Under the pieces are notes generated by a model. The model saw nothing but the letters and a program-made list of their open reading frames with translations. It was not told the origin of the DNA and ran no database searches. Both the position numbers and the translations under genes were made by a program. Positions 10,337-20,820 of a stretch of DNA of 64,000 nt are shown one piece after another (the stretch's first letter is position 1; each line of letters opens with the position of its first letter). This DNA comes from Bathynomus jamesi (lineage: Eukaryota; Arthropoda; Malacostraca; Isopoda; Cirolanidae): NCBI GenBank assembly GCA_023014485.1, contig JAJOZX010008800.1:36001-100000 (forward strand). The letters run 5' to 3'.

Positions 10337-10682
10337 AAAACGAACTTTCTATCGTGTCAATAATAACACTCGTACTTTGTCAAAAAATATTTTAGTACTT
10401 CCATTTTTCCCGGGCTTTTTAGGCATTGCTAATGTACTTAAACTTTTGGATATTAATGTAGTATTTTCATATAACAATATTGTGAAAAATATCATAGTAA
10501 AAAATATCATAGTAAAAAATAGCCCTACCAATAATTCAGGCATTATCTATAAAATTGGGTGTAAACAATGTGATTCCTTTTACATAGGTCAGACGGGAAA
10601 GGATTTGCACACACGTATAAAACAGCATCAATATTCCGTCAGAACAGGACAGTTGTCCAGTGCTCTTTTTGTCCATTTGTGA
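10337..10682 (+). pseudogene. Penelope GIY-YIG endonuclease fragment (plus copy)
   Basis: An open frame encodes the linker and GIY-YIG block ([20 protein letters not shown] and [13 protein letters not shown]), then stops early. Relative to the minus copy it contains one extra NIIVK repeat, a small in-frame expansion. It is the 3' remnant of a Penelope-like polyprotein without the RT core. Confidence 0.7.
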
Positions 10683-11342
10683 GAGTTATCGCACTGTATT
10701 GATTGGAATAATGCTTCATTTTTATTTCATTCGAGCAACATTGTCAATAGAAATATTCTTGAGTCTGCCATTATTCAACTTTCAAATAACTTCAACATAA
10801 GCAAAGGTCTTTTTTCAACTCGATCCTGTTGTTTTGAATTCCTTCAAAACAAACCTAGATAAAAAGGGTAGGACACTTAATCTTTGGTAAACTTGTAAGC
10901 TACTTTATTAACTTTTAAACTTCAATTTATTTTTATATATATCGAAACTTGACTCTAAAAAGGCAAAGTGTTAAACCCGGGCGTATCTCCAGTATAAATT
11001 TGTATTATTTTTATAACTCATTTGATCTTGTGCTAAAAATCGATATGCCTCTTTGTTAATCCTCTAATCCTTAATTTTTAAGTTTTATTTTTACTTCTCC
11101 GTTTATTGCATATATATATACAGTATATATGTGTATGTGTGTAGATATGTATGTATATATATATATATATATGTATATTGTTTGTGTGTATGTATGTTAT
11201 TTATTTATATATATATTTTTTTTCTCTTTCTGTAACCTATATATAGGCCGTAACCTTTTATGTATTTCAGTGTTCCTGAGGATGTCATTAGACGAAAGCG
11301 CTTGAGCACCGTTTTGTGTTTCCTTTCCTTCGTGGTTTTATT

Positions 11343-11412
<70 letters not shown>

Positions 11413-11413
<1 letters not shown>

Positions 11414-11590
11414 TGGTTAGGTTAGGTTAAGTCGTAACATTTTCGTTAGTTTTAACGTTTTATTTGATGGATTAATTTTAAAAATGTCTCCTAAAGATCC
11501 GTGTAGTTTACGTTCCCCAACTTTGACCTAGTGTAGTTTCTCTCCCCTTTTATGTCAGGGGACGTAAACTACACTTGCTCGTGGAGAAGA
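11413..11590 (-). repeat. foldback element, second half, left arm
   Basis: Inverted partner of 8740-8880: GGTTAGGTTAGGTTAAGTCG, then GTTTACGTTCCCCAACTTTG and GGGGACGTAAACTACACTTG. No coding content. Confidence 0.65.
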
Positions 11591-11775
11591 TTACCTCCTG
11601 GTATAAAATAACTACCTCTGGGTGCAAATACCTTCAGCCTAACAATCTTAAGGCCTCGTGAAATCTCTCCTAAAAAGGCCTCGGCCTCGGACTCGAGGCC
11701 TTTGAAAAATGTATGTCCTCGGCCTCGTCCTCATACCTGATAGATAGATAGATAGATAGATAGAGATATATATAT
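11591..11775. repeat. GGCCTCGGCCTCGG block and (GATA)n
   Basis: Low-complexity CG-rich block (GCCTCGGCCTCGGACTCGAGG) followed by a GATA microsatellite at about 11740-11763. The inverted partner lies at 59550-59735. Confidence 0.7.
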
Positions 11776-12066
11776 GCGCCTCGGTGGTGTAGTGGTTAGC
11801 GTCGCTGACTACGAATTCATCGGCCCCAGGATCGCGATCCGGTGACGGCAGGCGGTGCGCAGCAAAATCCAGCTGTTTATCCTCCCACATAATAAAGAAA
11901 TTGGTTGGTAGATAAATGAGTACCCTGGGTTAGCCTAGTGGTTAAGACGCTGGGCTGCTGGTGGGGTGTGGTTCGAATTCCACGTTAAACTGTCGGTCTA
12001 AGGTGGAGTGACAAGCTCGACCTTTGTCAGTATGAACAATTCGGGCGGAAGCTAACCAAAGGTTTT
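11776..12066 (+). mobile_element. dimeric tRNA-derived SINE (copy 2)
   Basis: GCGCCTCGGTGGTGTAGTGG (A box) with a degenerate B box, then a second tRNA-like unit TAGCCTAGTGGTTAAGACGC with B box GGTTCGAATTCC, then a tail with GTTAAACTGTCGGTCTAAGG, ending at a GA microsatellite. It is the inverted twin of 58580-58871 and a homologue of 1669-1953. Confidence 0.8.
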
Positions 12067-12714
12067 AAGAGAGAGAGAGTGTTAATAAGTATTCCCTAAA
12101 ATTATATTTTTTGTTATTAATCACTTGAAAGAAAATTTGTGGTCAGGCCCAACTGCTTTAATTCGTCCATGTATTTATCTATACAGTACTTCTCTTTTAT
12201 AGTCTTATTTCGTTTTACTTATCCAAAGGAAGAAATTTTTCGTCAATAAAAAGGAGTAGAAAACTTCAACTTTTATCCCATATTTGCCATGTTTGATCTA
12301 AATACATAAAAAACTTAACTGTAAACACTTTGTTTTTAACAATTTTCATGTCTTGCCAAACGTCACCTAAACGAGAATATGCCACATTTCAATAGTATAA
12401 CGTTATCCTTCTCCTTTTAGTTTTTAAAATAAAAATTCTTTATTGGTATAAAATATTAACATATTCTTAACTGGTTCCAGTATTCATATTTAAACAATAT
12501 TTCCCCCAAACACATCTTTGAATGTGTTTGATAAATCATGGACATATAATTCTTTTATTTTATTAGGTACTTATTCTTTCAAAGGCTAAACCATCTAGTT
12601 CCACTATTTAATATCTGCACAAATCAGCTTTTGAAGGTTTTGTTAAATTATTTCGATAATACTAGTGTAGAATAGTAGTATGAGCTCACGGAACATTTGT
12701 GGCAGATGAACATA
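12067..12714. other. unassigned arm sequence
   Basis: AT-rich, non-coding, inverted partner of 57925-58579. No gene or recognisable element. Confidence 0.4.
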
Positions 12715-14184
12715 AGAACATAAGAAATTTTTATAGTGGGCACACTAGGGGCCACTTCGGCCCATCGAGGTGGCTCCACTATGTAAAAACTGCCTGTACA
12801 TTGGCAATAACCAATTTTTACAAAACTAATTAAGTATCAATTTAAAACTAATTAATTATCAATTTAAAACTAAAGATAGAATCTTTGGATCCAGAGGATC
12901 AAAGTCATAATAGGCTACTATCCACAAATATGTTACACACTATATCTATTTATAACTGACATGCAAATATATCAGATCCAAAGAATCCAGTCAATTTCAT
13001 TATGGAACCCATCAATACCAGTACCATGCCAACCAAAAATAAGTCACAGTCCATATCAATTGCGGACCAAGTCACAATTTACATCCATATACATTACAAT
13101 ATATATACTTAAAAGGAAAAGTGTAGGTGTGGCTGTAAAGACTGTACAGTAATGTAGAAATGTGTGTGCACCCATTTTGGGTCTCCCATTTAAAGATGTT
13201 TGTGGGGCAAGTGAAGATCATGAGTTTTTCAATACCTCACAGTACTATGGGGGGCACCGCTCGGCAGAGGAATCTCTTTAAATAGGGTGTGTAAGGACAG
13301 AGAGTATCCCCTAACCCAAGATGCTGCCTCCCTATATCCCACAACACCTGTGTTGAGCTGTGGGATCTATCACCCAATGCACATAATATATATGAAATAA
13401 ACTAGTACCATTCATGCAATAAAAATGGGCTTAAACACCATCACCAGATGTCCCTTGCAGACATCAAACTATCCAACCTTCTTTTGAAAGAATCAAGCGT
13501 ATCTGAAGTCACCACTTCTTCTGTCAGAGTGTTCCAAAACTTAATTACTCTGTTTGTAAAACTATGTTTTCTTAAATTTGTTCTACATCATTCTTGGCTT
13601 AAATAATTTCATACTATGACCTCTAGTCTGATTATTGTGATCTTTAATGAAAAGAGACTCAAAATCTATCTTATCCAACCCTTTTATCATTTTATACACC
13701 TCTATCATATCACCCCTTAACCTCCTCCTTTTTAATGAGAACATGCTTAGATACGCCAGTCTTTCCTTATATGTCAATTGTCTTAGAGATGGATCATTCT
13801 TGTTGCTCGTTTCTGTACTTTTTCCAGTTTTTCAATATCTTGTATCAAATAGGGACTATTAAATTGAATGCAGTATTCGAGGAGGGGTCTCACATATGAA
13901 ATGTATAGTTGCATTCTAATATTGGGTGATTTGTATTCAATGTGTCTCTGCATGAGATTGAGTCTAGCATTTGCTTTATTTCTGATTACCATACAGTGAT
14001 TTGAGGGTTTAAGTTCATTTGTCACAGTGACACCCAAGTCTTTCTCTTTATCATCATTTTTAATCCAAATTCCATTCATATTGTATTCAAATTCTGGATT
14101 TTTTGGCCCAATATGCATAACCTTGCACTTATCAACATTAAATTTCATCTCCCACTTATCTGCCCAGGCTGTTACTCTCTGTTA
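12715..14184 (-). mobile_element. CR1-like LINE, 3' half (left-arm copy)
   Basis: A reverse-transcriptase C-terminal region (14148 down to about 13450) is followed by a non-coding tail. The tail ends, on the minus strand, at repeated TTCTTATGTTC units near 12710-12725, a short 3'-terminal repeat as in CR1/L2-type LINEs. The inverted copy is split at 35620-36273 and 57111-57937 by a second LINE and Polinton B. The 5' half is missing. Confidence 0.7.
13450..14148 (-). pseudogene. CR1-like reverse transcriptase, C-terminal fragment
   Basis: Reading leftwards: MKFNVDKCKVMHIGPKNP, then EKDLGVTVTNELKPSNHC, then the YVRPLLEYCIQFNSPY block and a QKRATRMI segment. After a frame change near 13780 come TYKERLAYLSMFSLKRRRLR and RGHSMKLFKP, and finally a VTSDTLDSFKRRL-like end in the next frame. 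This order is the thumb and C-terminal region of CR1/jockey-clade LINE reverse transcriptases. The catalytic domain is not present. The duplicate at 35627-36231 differs at only a few residues. Confidence 0.75.
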
Positions 14185-14334
14185 CTGATGTCAAAGCTTT
14201 GCGTGGTAGTACAAACAAACACACATACCATTTATTTCAGCCTCAACAGGTACAAACATTATAGAAGAGGTCCATAGAAGATTAAGAGATAGTTGTCTGG
14301 AGCACTGAATCATTCTGTATAATGAACATACAAT

Positions 14335-14339
14335 TGCCT
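14335..14339 (+). repeat. BEL/Pao target-site duplication, left (TGCCT)
   Basis: TGCCT immediately precedes the 5' LTR and is repeated at 26190-26194. The right arm has a single AGGCA at the matching place (about 35459-35463). Confidence 0.9.
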
Positions 14340-14936
14340 TGTTAGAAAATCTAGAAGAGGAAGAACCATTGTTGTCCCAAGGCGATATGATGACTAAGCT
14401 GATTGATGCAGCATTGCTTGTATATATTAAGTTAAGGTGTATATATATCCATCTCATAATTGTAAGGTTAGTGAAAAATTCACTTAATAAGAGCTAGCAT
14501 TTTTGGGCTCTTGTGGCATCAGTGTTTGGGACGCTGGTGGCATCATTTTGGGGCGCTGCGCGTCTTTTCTACTCGTTTGTGGGATGTCGTACGTACAGGG
14601 TGTGGTCTTGTAGAGGCTCTCTTGCAATTCAGTTTGGTTGTTTAGATACAAGATTGTTGCACCGTGCAATAGTCCAGGTTGCGTTGTTGTTGCAAGGTTG
14701 AGAAAGAAGACCATAAATAGTACCCTTTTTGTTTACATTAATTCATGTAACTAAGGTCTAAGGTAGGCCCGCATCGAGTCAGCAACCCTGAGGTTACCCT
14801 GAGGTAGGACCTAATAGGATCTCAATCCGTAAGTTTTAATTTAGTTTAACTTGGGCTTTAGGTAAACTGGCCCTTTAGAATTTGGCCGTTCACGGCTCAG
14901 CTGGGATTTTGAACCCGACAAATAAATAAAATAACA
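14340..14936 (+). repeat. BEL/Pao 5' LTR
   Basis: 597 bp, TGTTAG...TAACA, with TGTTA/TAACA inverted ends. It is nearly identical to the 3' LTR (25584-26189); the 9-bp length difference comes from small indels. Confidence 0.92.
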
Positions 14937-14954
14937 TGGTCCTTCAGAACCGGA
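14937..14954 (+). promoter_or_regulatory. primer-binding site
   Basis: TGGTCCTTCAGAACCGGA directly abuts the 5' LTR. It starts with TGG, complementary to the CCA end of a tRNA. I do not assign the primer tRNA. Confidence 0.7.
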
Positions 14955-15044
14955 TTCTACCCAAGACTGAGTCAGTGACTATTTTTCGGCAAAGTTCTGA
15001 TTGTGCAAATTGTAGCCCAAGTTAGGCCTAGACGGGTTGAGTAT

Positions 15045-15605
15045 TATTGAATTAAGGTCCCAGGGTAAAAAGTTTGGTCGCCCAATTGCGAAACTTGGCA
15101 AGTCGTCTGTCGTTGTTTTGGCCTACATTTTACCGGTTTGGTTAATTTTGGGTTATTATTGAATTAAGGTCCCAGGGTAGAAAGTTTGGTCGCCCAATTG
15201 CTAAACTTGGCCAGTCGTCTGTCGTCGTTTTTGGCCTACATTTTACCGGTTTGGTTAATTTTGGGTTATTATTGAATTAAGGTCCCAGGGTAGAAAGTTT
15301 GGTTGCCCAATTGCGAAACTTGGCCAGTCGTCTGTCGTGTTTTGGCCTACATTTTACCGTTTGGTTAATTTTGGGTTATTATTGAATTAAGGTCCCAGGG
15401 TAGAAAGTTTGGTCGCCCAATTGCTAAACTTGGCCAGTCGTCTGTCGTCGTTTTGGCCTACATTTTACCGGTTTGGTTAATTTTGGGTTATTATTGAATT
15501 AAGGTCCCAGGTAGAAAGTTTGGTTGCCCAATTGCGAAACTTGGCCACTTGTCTGTCGTTGTTTTTGGCCTACATTTACCAGTTTGGTTAATTTGGTTTA
15601 TTATT
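15045..15605 (+). repeat. 112-bp tandem repeat in the BEL/Pao leader, five copies
   Basis: A unit containing TTGAATTAAGGTCCCAGGGT, AGAAAGTTTGGT, TCGTCTGTCGT and TTTACCGGTTTGGTTAATTT recurs with a period of about 110-113 bp between the primer-binding site and gag. Copies differ by few bases and single-base indels. Its position in the untranslated leader suggests a regulatory or packaging role, which is inference. Confidence 0.88.
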
Positions 15606-15799
15606 CGTAGGCGAAGGTTGCAGACCAGTGCGCCAGTTACTTGGGTGGAAAAATTGGTATTCCATACTGGTGTTGGTTAGTACCCCACCTAGCAATTCAG
15701 TTTATTTGAAAGTAAAATTTACGTTTGATCAGTTCGGTTAAGTATTTCTGCCAATTCAGCTTATTTGGCATTGAGCCCAATTGTTGTTTTGCATTGAAG

Positions 15800-17060
15800 A
15801 TGAGTGCATCTGAATTGAACAAATTTATAAAAAGGAGAAGCGCCTACAAAGGTCTAATTACAAAGGTCATTGCCACTATAGATTCTGCCATAGAGCAAGA
15901 GGATTTACGCTTAGTGACTGCGCAGCTTTCCATATTAGAAACTAAAAAGGTTGCTCTAAGTGAGTAAATGTTAAAATTGAGGCTCTTATAGAAGAGGATG
16001 AAATAGAAAATAACATAATTTACTTTGAAGAGATTATTGATGATATAATTAACGTAGGCCTCCGAGCAAAAGAGTTTAGCAGCTCAGTACAGTTAGAGAC
16101 CAGGTCTAATAATGAAACACAACACTCAACAAATGATGCTTGTGAAGTTAAGGTTAACAGATCTGTAGTTCAATTACCGAGGCTTGTACTAAAAACATTT
16201 TCTGGGAGTATTCAGGAATGGCAAGGATGGGCAGACAGTTTTCAATCAGCAGTTCATTCTAGTCAAGTGTTAAGTGCCGTGGAGAAGTTTAATTATTTGC
16301 GGTCCCTCTTGGAAGGGGAGGCAGCAAAGACTATAGCAGGATTAGCATTAACAGAGGCTAATTATAATGTGGCTTGGGATATATTAAAGAAACGGTTTGG
16401 TAAGCCAGAGATCTTAATTAAAAGCCACCTCCGTGCACTTTTAGCTATACCTCCTGTTAATAATCCTAATAGTGTCAAGGAGTTACGGCAGTTATATGAT
16501 AAATTTGAAATTAGAACTAGGTCCCTGGACAACTTGGGTGTAGGAATGGAAAAGTATGGTATAATGTTGGTTCCTACACTGGAGTCTAAATTGCCTAGCT
16601 CAATTTTGCTTGAATTAAGTAGGGGACACTCTGCAGAACATGTGTACATCCCCCTTCAGCAGATGTTAAGTCTTTTAGGCACATAATTAGCAAGACGAGA
16701 GGGAGTTGAGTTTGCACAGTGGGATGGTAAACAAGGGGACAAAGGCAGGCACAGCACCAAAGTTTCCACAAAAAGGAATAGCCCAGGTACAGTGTCAGCT
16801 CTACATGCCTCCTCTGAGAATAAATTAAAGGGAATCAAGGAATGCATATTTTGCGAAGGCAACCACAAGTCATATAAATGTGAGGTGGCTGAGGCCTTAC
16901 CCTTTGAGGAGAGAAAGGACAGGGTAACTAAGTCCACAGCATGTTTTAAATGTTTTTTGAAAGGTCATAGAGCAAGGTTTTTGTAAGTTTAAAATTTTGT
17001 GCAAAAAATGTCATGGTAGGCATCAGCCATTATTGTGTGAAAACACTCTTAGTAGGCCTA
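15800..17060 (+). pseudogene. gag: BEL/Pao gag (DUF1759 and CCHC zinc knuckles), frameshifted
   Basis: The ATG at 15800 (MSASELNKFIKRRSAYKG) opens the N-terminal helical segment, stopped at 15967. The frame resumes through LPRLVLKTFSGSIQEWQGW (about 16175) into the capsid-like DUF1759 region (NYLRSLLEGEAAKTIAGLAL, then AWDILKKRFG), up to a stop at 16686. Zinc knuckles follow in another frame: CIFCEGNHKSYKC (about 16845), CFKCFLKGH (about 16940), then CKKCHGRHQPLLC (about 17005-17040). The protein would form the RNA-packaging particle of the retrotransposon. At least three frame breaks prevent expression as one chain. Confidence 0.8.
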
Positions 17061-17119
17061 CCCCAGAAGTAGAGACATCAGTGGCACATGCCACTGCTAT
17101 GCAAGGGGTAAAAGTAAAG

Positions 17120-17640
17120 GGGGATTATTGCAAACAACTGCAGCCTTATTAATTGGGAATGAGGGAGAAGCTACTGTAAGAGTGTTGTTTGATAGTGGTA
17201 GCCAGTGTAGTTTTATTAAGACCAGAATTTCCAGAAAATTGAAGTTTAAAGAACTTAAGAGGGAAATTTAAGAATTTCTGGGTTTGGGGGTTCCGTTCAA
17301 AACCGAACCAAATTTAAGAAGGTAGAAGTTCTGGTTAAAGGTTGTTACCGCAAAGTCCCACTATCAAGGTCCAAGCTGTAGAGATTGAGGAACTTTGTGC
17401 TCCAGTCACTACTTGTTTAGATATGGCATGTGTCCAAGAATTGCAAGTTAAAGGAATTAATTTGGGCAATAATAAGTTTGAGGGAACAGAAGACATTAGT
17501 CTTTTGATTGGAGCTGACTATTATTGGGACTTCATCACTGGTAATACTGTCCGTACATCTCAACGCCCGGTAGCTATTGAAAGTAAGCTAGGCTGGATGC
17601 TACATGGTAGCTATTGCAATGAAATGGAAATTAAGGCTCT
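17120..17640 (+). pseudogene. BEL/Pao aspartic protease region (DUF1758)
   Basis: VLFDSGSQCSFI near 17183-17218 holds the catalytic D-S-G of a retropepsin, preceded by AALLIGNEGEATVR. The frame stops at about 17270. The downstream part returns from about 17360: MACVQELQVKGINL, then LLIGADYYWDFI (about 17500-17535) and ESKLGWMLHG, the conserved C-terminal block of BEL/Pao proteases. The enzyme would process the Gag-Pol polyprotein. The frame break between the two parts inactivates it or reflects a sequencing error. Confidence 0.75.
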
Positions 17641-17641
17641 T

Positions 17642-18712
17642 TTTGTTAAGATTGAGGAGAACAGCTATGGTCTGGAAAGGCATTTGAAAGCGTTTTGGGA
17701 ACTTGAATCTATTGGCATAAAGGACAACCAGGCAAGTACAGTGAACAATGATGTTTCAGAGCAATTTGAAAAAGGGATTGGGTTTAGAGATGGTTGCTAT
17801 GAAGTTGGCCTACCATGGAAGGATTCTTGCAAACCCGGTTCAAACCTTCAGCTAGCTAATCGGAGGTTGGAGACTTCATTGTACAGGCTAAGAAAAATGA
17901 GTTGTTGTTAATTGAATACGATGAGGCCATCCTAAGTTATGTAAGGGAGGGCTATGCTGAAAGGGTGCAAGGTGAGCTGGTGAGCCAGGAGGCACATTAT
18001 CTGCCACACCATGCAGTGGTACGGCGAGACAAAACTACCACCAAACTGAGGGTATTTTTGATGGCTCAGCCAAGGACAAAGGTGGTGTGTCCTTGAATGA
18101 CTGTTTGGATGCTGGGCCAAATTTAAATGCAGATTTATTTTCCTTGTTACTGAGATTCAGGTTTGGTAGAGTAGCATTGACTGCAGATGTGAAGCAAGCC
18201 TTTTTGCGGATAAAGTTAAAACCAAAGGACAGAGATGCAGTAAGGTATCTGTGGGTGGATACGAAAGACTTGTTGGAAAATGAACCTAAGGTTCAAGCAT
18301 ATAGAATGAAGTCAGTGTTGTTTGGCCTCAGCTCTAGTCCATTTCTGTTGGCAGCTACTATGCAGTACCATTTTAAGAAATATTCTGAAGTCTATCCTAA
18401 CACTATTGAACACATAAGGAAAAATTTTATGTTGATGATTTGCTATGTTCCGTGGATAATACAGAAATGGCTAAACAGATATTCATGGAGCTAGAGCTAT
18501 AATGAGGGAGGCTGGCATGGAGCTCAGAAAATGGCAGACCAATCATTCGCAATTACAAGAGTTTATGAGTCATTCCTCTGTAGTACCTGATGCAGCAGAA
18601 AGTATTGAGGATTCTGGTATTAAGGAGTTGTGGGCAATAGACGCAAAGGTGCTAGGCATTGTTTGGCAGCAAGATGATGATTTGTGTTTTACCTTCAATG
18701 GAAATCTTTAGT
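17642..18712 (+). pseudogene. pol: BEL/Pao reverse transcriptase, frameshifted
   Basis: The segment FWELESIGI marks the RT N-terminus (about 17695). After a frame change at about 17900 comes YLPHHAVVRRDKTTTKLRV. After another at about 18085 come SLNDCLDAGPNL and motif A, LTADVKQAFLRIKL (about 18178-18218). MKSVLFGLSSSPFLLA (about 18307-18354) is the motif B region. The YVDD catalytic box lies at about 18427-18438, displaced by one base from the preceding frame. A further frame (18502-18711) covers the connection region. All key motifs can be seen, but spread over at least four frames. Confidence 0.8.
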
Positions 18713-18760
18713 AGAGCTGGCTGAGAATGAGACAAGTGGACAAAACGTACAGCTCTTAGT

Positions 18761-19470
18761 TTGGCTTCAAAGGTCTTTGATCCTCTTGGATTCCTGGCTC
18801 CATTTGTGATAAGTCAAAAATTTGGTTTTCAGAGCCTCTGGGAAATTGGACTTGGTTGGGACCAAGAGTTACCTGATCATATGGTGGTAAGGTGGAAATA
18901 TTGGTTCAAAGAATTGGCACATCTTGGAGACATTGAAATCCCAAGATGGTACTTTGGAGAGTTGAACAATAGTCCAGACAATTTGGAGCTGCACATCTTT
19001 TGTGATGCAAGTGAGGAAGCCTATGCAACTTGTATTTATATAAGAGGCGCATTGCAAGAGGACGTAAGTTGTAGGTTGGTTGCTGCAAAGAGTAGAGTAG
19101 CACCTTTGAAAAGGCTTTCTGTTCCAAGGTTGGAATTGATGGTGCCGTTGTTGCTAGTCGGCTTGCAATTACAGTGCGAAAGTCTTTGGCCCTCTATGAA
19201 ATTCCAAGCTATTATTGGACAGACTCCACTATAGTTTGGCACTGGTTAAGAAGTCAGGCAAGGAAATGGAAACCATTTGTTGCCAATAGGGTGGAGGAAA
19301 TTCAAGCGCACACAGATCCCAAGCAATGGAAGCATTGTCCAGGCATCCAAAACCCCGCTGATTTACCAACACGAGGAATTTCAGTGAAAGATCTTTCACA
19401 GTCAAGTTTGTGGTGGAATGGGCCAGAGTGGCTAAAACTTGGAAGTGAAAACTGGCCTTCTAATCAGCCT
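18761..19470 (+). pseudogene. BEL/Pao RNase H region
   Basis: KVFDPLGFLAPFVI (about 18767) is the conserved block linking RT to RNase H in BEL/Pao. LHIFCDASEEAYATCIY (about 18990-19040) gives the first catalytic Asp, and SVPRLELM (about 19120) the Glu region. After a frame change at about 19175, YYWTDSTIVWHWL gives the next Asp, and CPGIQNPADLPTRG (about 19336-19377) the last conserved Asp. RNase H removes the RNA template after reverse transcription. One frameshift. Confidence 0.8.
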
Positions 19471-19499
19471 ATTGTAGGAGAATGCCAGGCTGAAGAAGC

Positions 19500-20183
19500 A
19501 TGGGTGAGTGAGGTGAGAAAATGCGCTGTGAACAGTTGTCAAGTTATGCAGCAGGACCCCATATTGAGGTTTGAGGACATTAGCAGTCTGAAAAGATTGT
19601 TAAGAGTGACAGCATGGGTATATAGATTTACCAACAACATTAAGGGAGAAACAAGAAGGGAAGGAATTCTGAACAGTAATGAGATTCAGCAAGCCAGGAA
19701 ATACTGGGTGGTATATATGCAGAAGGAAAAATTTGGTGAAGAGAGAGAATTGCTCACCAGCCATCCATTACAGGTTCTACCAACACATTCTGCGCTCAAG
19801 GGTTTGGATGTGTTTTTGGATCAGGATTTATTGAGAGTAGGAGGTAGACTACAGTTTTCTGGGCTTCCAGAGGAGAAAAGACATCCAATTTTGCTACCTT
19901 CTGGGGGGCACTTTGTGGGCCTTTTGATCCTGGATACTCATCATAAGCTGTTACATGCGGGAGTTAGAGAAGTGATAATAGAGATTAGACAACAATTTTG
20001 GATTCCCAAAATTAGACAAGTAGTAAAAAAGGTCTTGCATAAATGTGTGGTTTGCAAGCGTTGGAGTGCAAAGCCTTATTATGAAAAGGTGGCTCCACTT
20101 CCAAGAGAACGGTGTGTCTATACTGCCCCATTTGATGTAGTGGGAGTAGACTTTGCAGGGCCAGTCTATGTGTATGAGCGAGG
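19500..20183 (+). pseudogene. BEL/Pao integrase, N-terminal part (split by hAT-1)
   Basis: An open frame contains the zinc-binding region (HHKLLHAGVREVI ... LHKCVVCKRWSAKP, an HHCC-type finger, about 19935-20080). It then shows the first catalytic Asp in VVGVDFAGPVYV (about 20137-20170), after which the hAT-1 terminal repeat begins at 20184. The other catalytic residues are on the far side of the insertion (24629 onward). Before the insertion, RNase H and integrase were one frame. Confidence 0.85.
20176..20183 (+). repeat. hAT-1 target-site duplication, left (GAGCGAGG)
   Basis: The eight bases GAGCGAGG before the CAGGGCCGG terminus recur exactly at 24621-24628 after CCGGCCCTG. Eight bases is the hAT superfamily length. 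Confidence 0.95.
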
Positions 20184-20444
20184 CAGGGCCGGATTAAGAC
20201 CTTTAGAGGCCCTAAGCACTTAAAAGATTTTGGTGCCCCATATATATGTAATTCAAAATATAAACAAAAATAAACCATAAAATAAAATTTTATTTTTTGA
20301 AATGAAACAAAACTTACAGTAAGATGGAAAATAATGTTTATTTTTGTATACTTCCACTTCATTTATATTTGAAAAGTTTTCTCTACTTTTTTTTAATTGC
20401 AAAGTCTTTGATCAGATCCTCAAAACTAATCTTACGTAACAGTC

Positions 20445-20820
20445 CAGTGGTGGGCACGCGCAACGATTTTTGTAGCGCCGCAGCCGCAACCGCAACTCTG
20501 CTGAAATAGTTGCGCCGCACGCGCAAGCGCAACCCTTTTCAAAAAGTTGCGCCGCAAGCGCAAGCGCAACCAAAAATGTTGCGCCGCAAGTTGCGCCGCA
20601 ACTTTTTACGGCGCAACTGCCCACCTTTGCATTAAACGTATATCTGCAGTGGTGGGCACGCGCAACGATTTTTGTAGCGCCGCAGCCGCAACCGCAACTC
20701 TTCTGAAATAGTTGCGCCGCACGCGCAAGCGCAACCCTTTTCAAAAAGTTGCGCCGCAAGCGCAAGCGCAACCAAAAATGTTGCGCCGCAAAATTGCGGC
20801 GCAACTGCCCACCTTTGCGT
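20445..20820. mobile_element. tandem pair of GC-rich MITEs (CAGTGGTGGGCA type)
   Basis: Two copies start with CAGTGGTGGGCACGCGCAAC (20445 and 20647) and end with GGCGCAACTGCCCACCTTTGC (about 20630 and 20818). Each is a dense array of GCGCAA/TTGCGC words, far GC-richer than the surroundings. The ends are partly inverted, as in short hAT-derived MITEs, but I could not define an 8-bp duplication. Confidence 0.7.

Larger units (their letters stand above)
8917..11349. mobile_element. Penelope-like elements, two truncated copies head to head (PLE-1)
   Basis: The outer parts are inverted copies of each other, sharing AACCACGAAGGAAAGGAAAC, a CTGAGGATG/GACGAAAGC block and a long common 3' region. The minus-strand copy covers 8917-10336 and includes the last reverse-transcriptase motifs and a GIY-YIG endonuclease. 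The plus-strand copy (10337-11349) begins further downstream and has only the endonuclease end. The junction at about 10336 joins the two fragments directly. Head-to-head, 5'-truncated copies are characteristic of Penelope-like retroelements. The right arm lacks this insertion. Confidence 0.8.

Noticed and set aside
11413..11435. TTAGG-like telomeric repeat (GGTTAGGTTAGGTT)
   Set aside because: Only two or three units, and part of the foldback element; no evidence of a telomere.
11776..11860. Possible tRNA gene with A and B boxes
   Set aside because: No complete cloverleaf or acceptor stem; the same sequence occurs three times with identical flanking SINE units.
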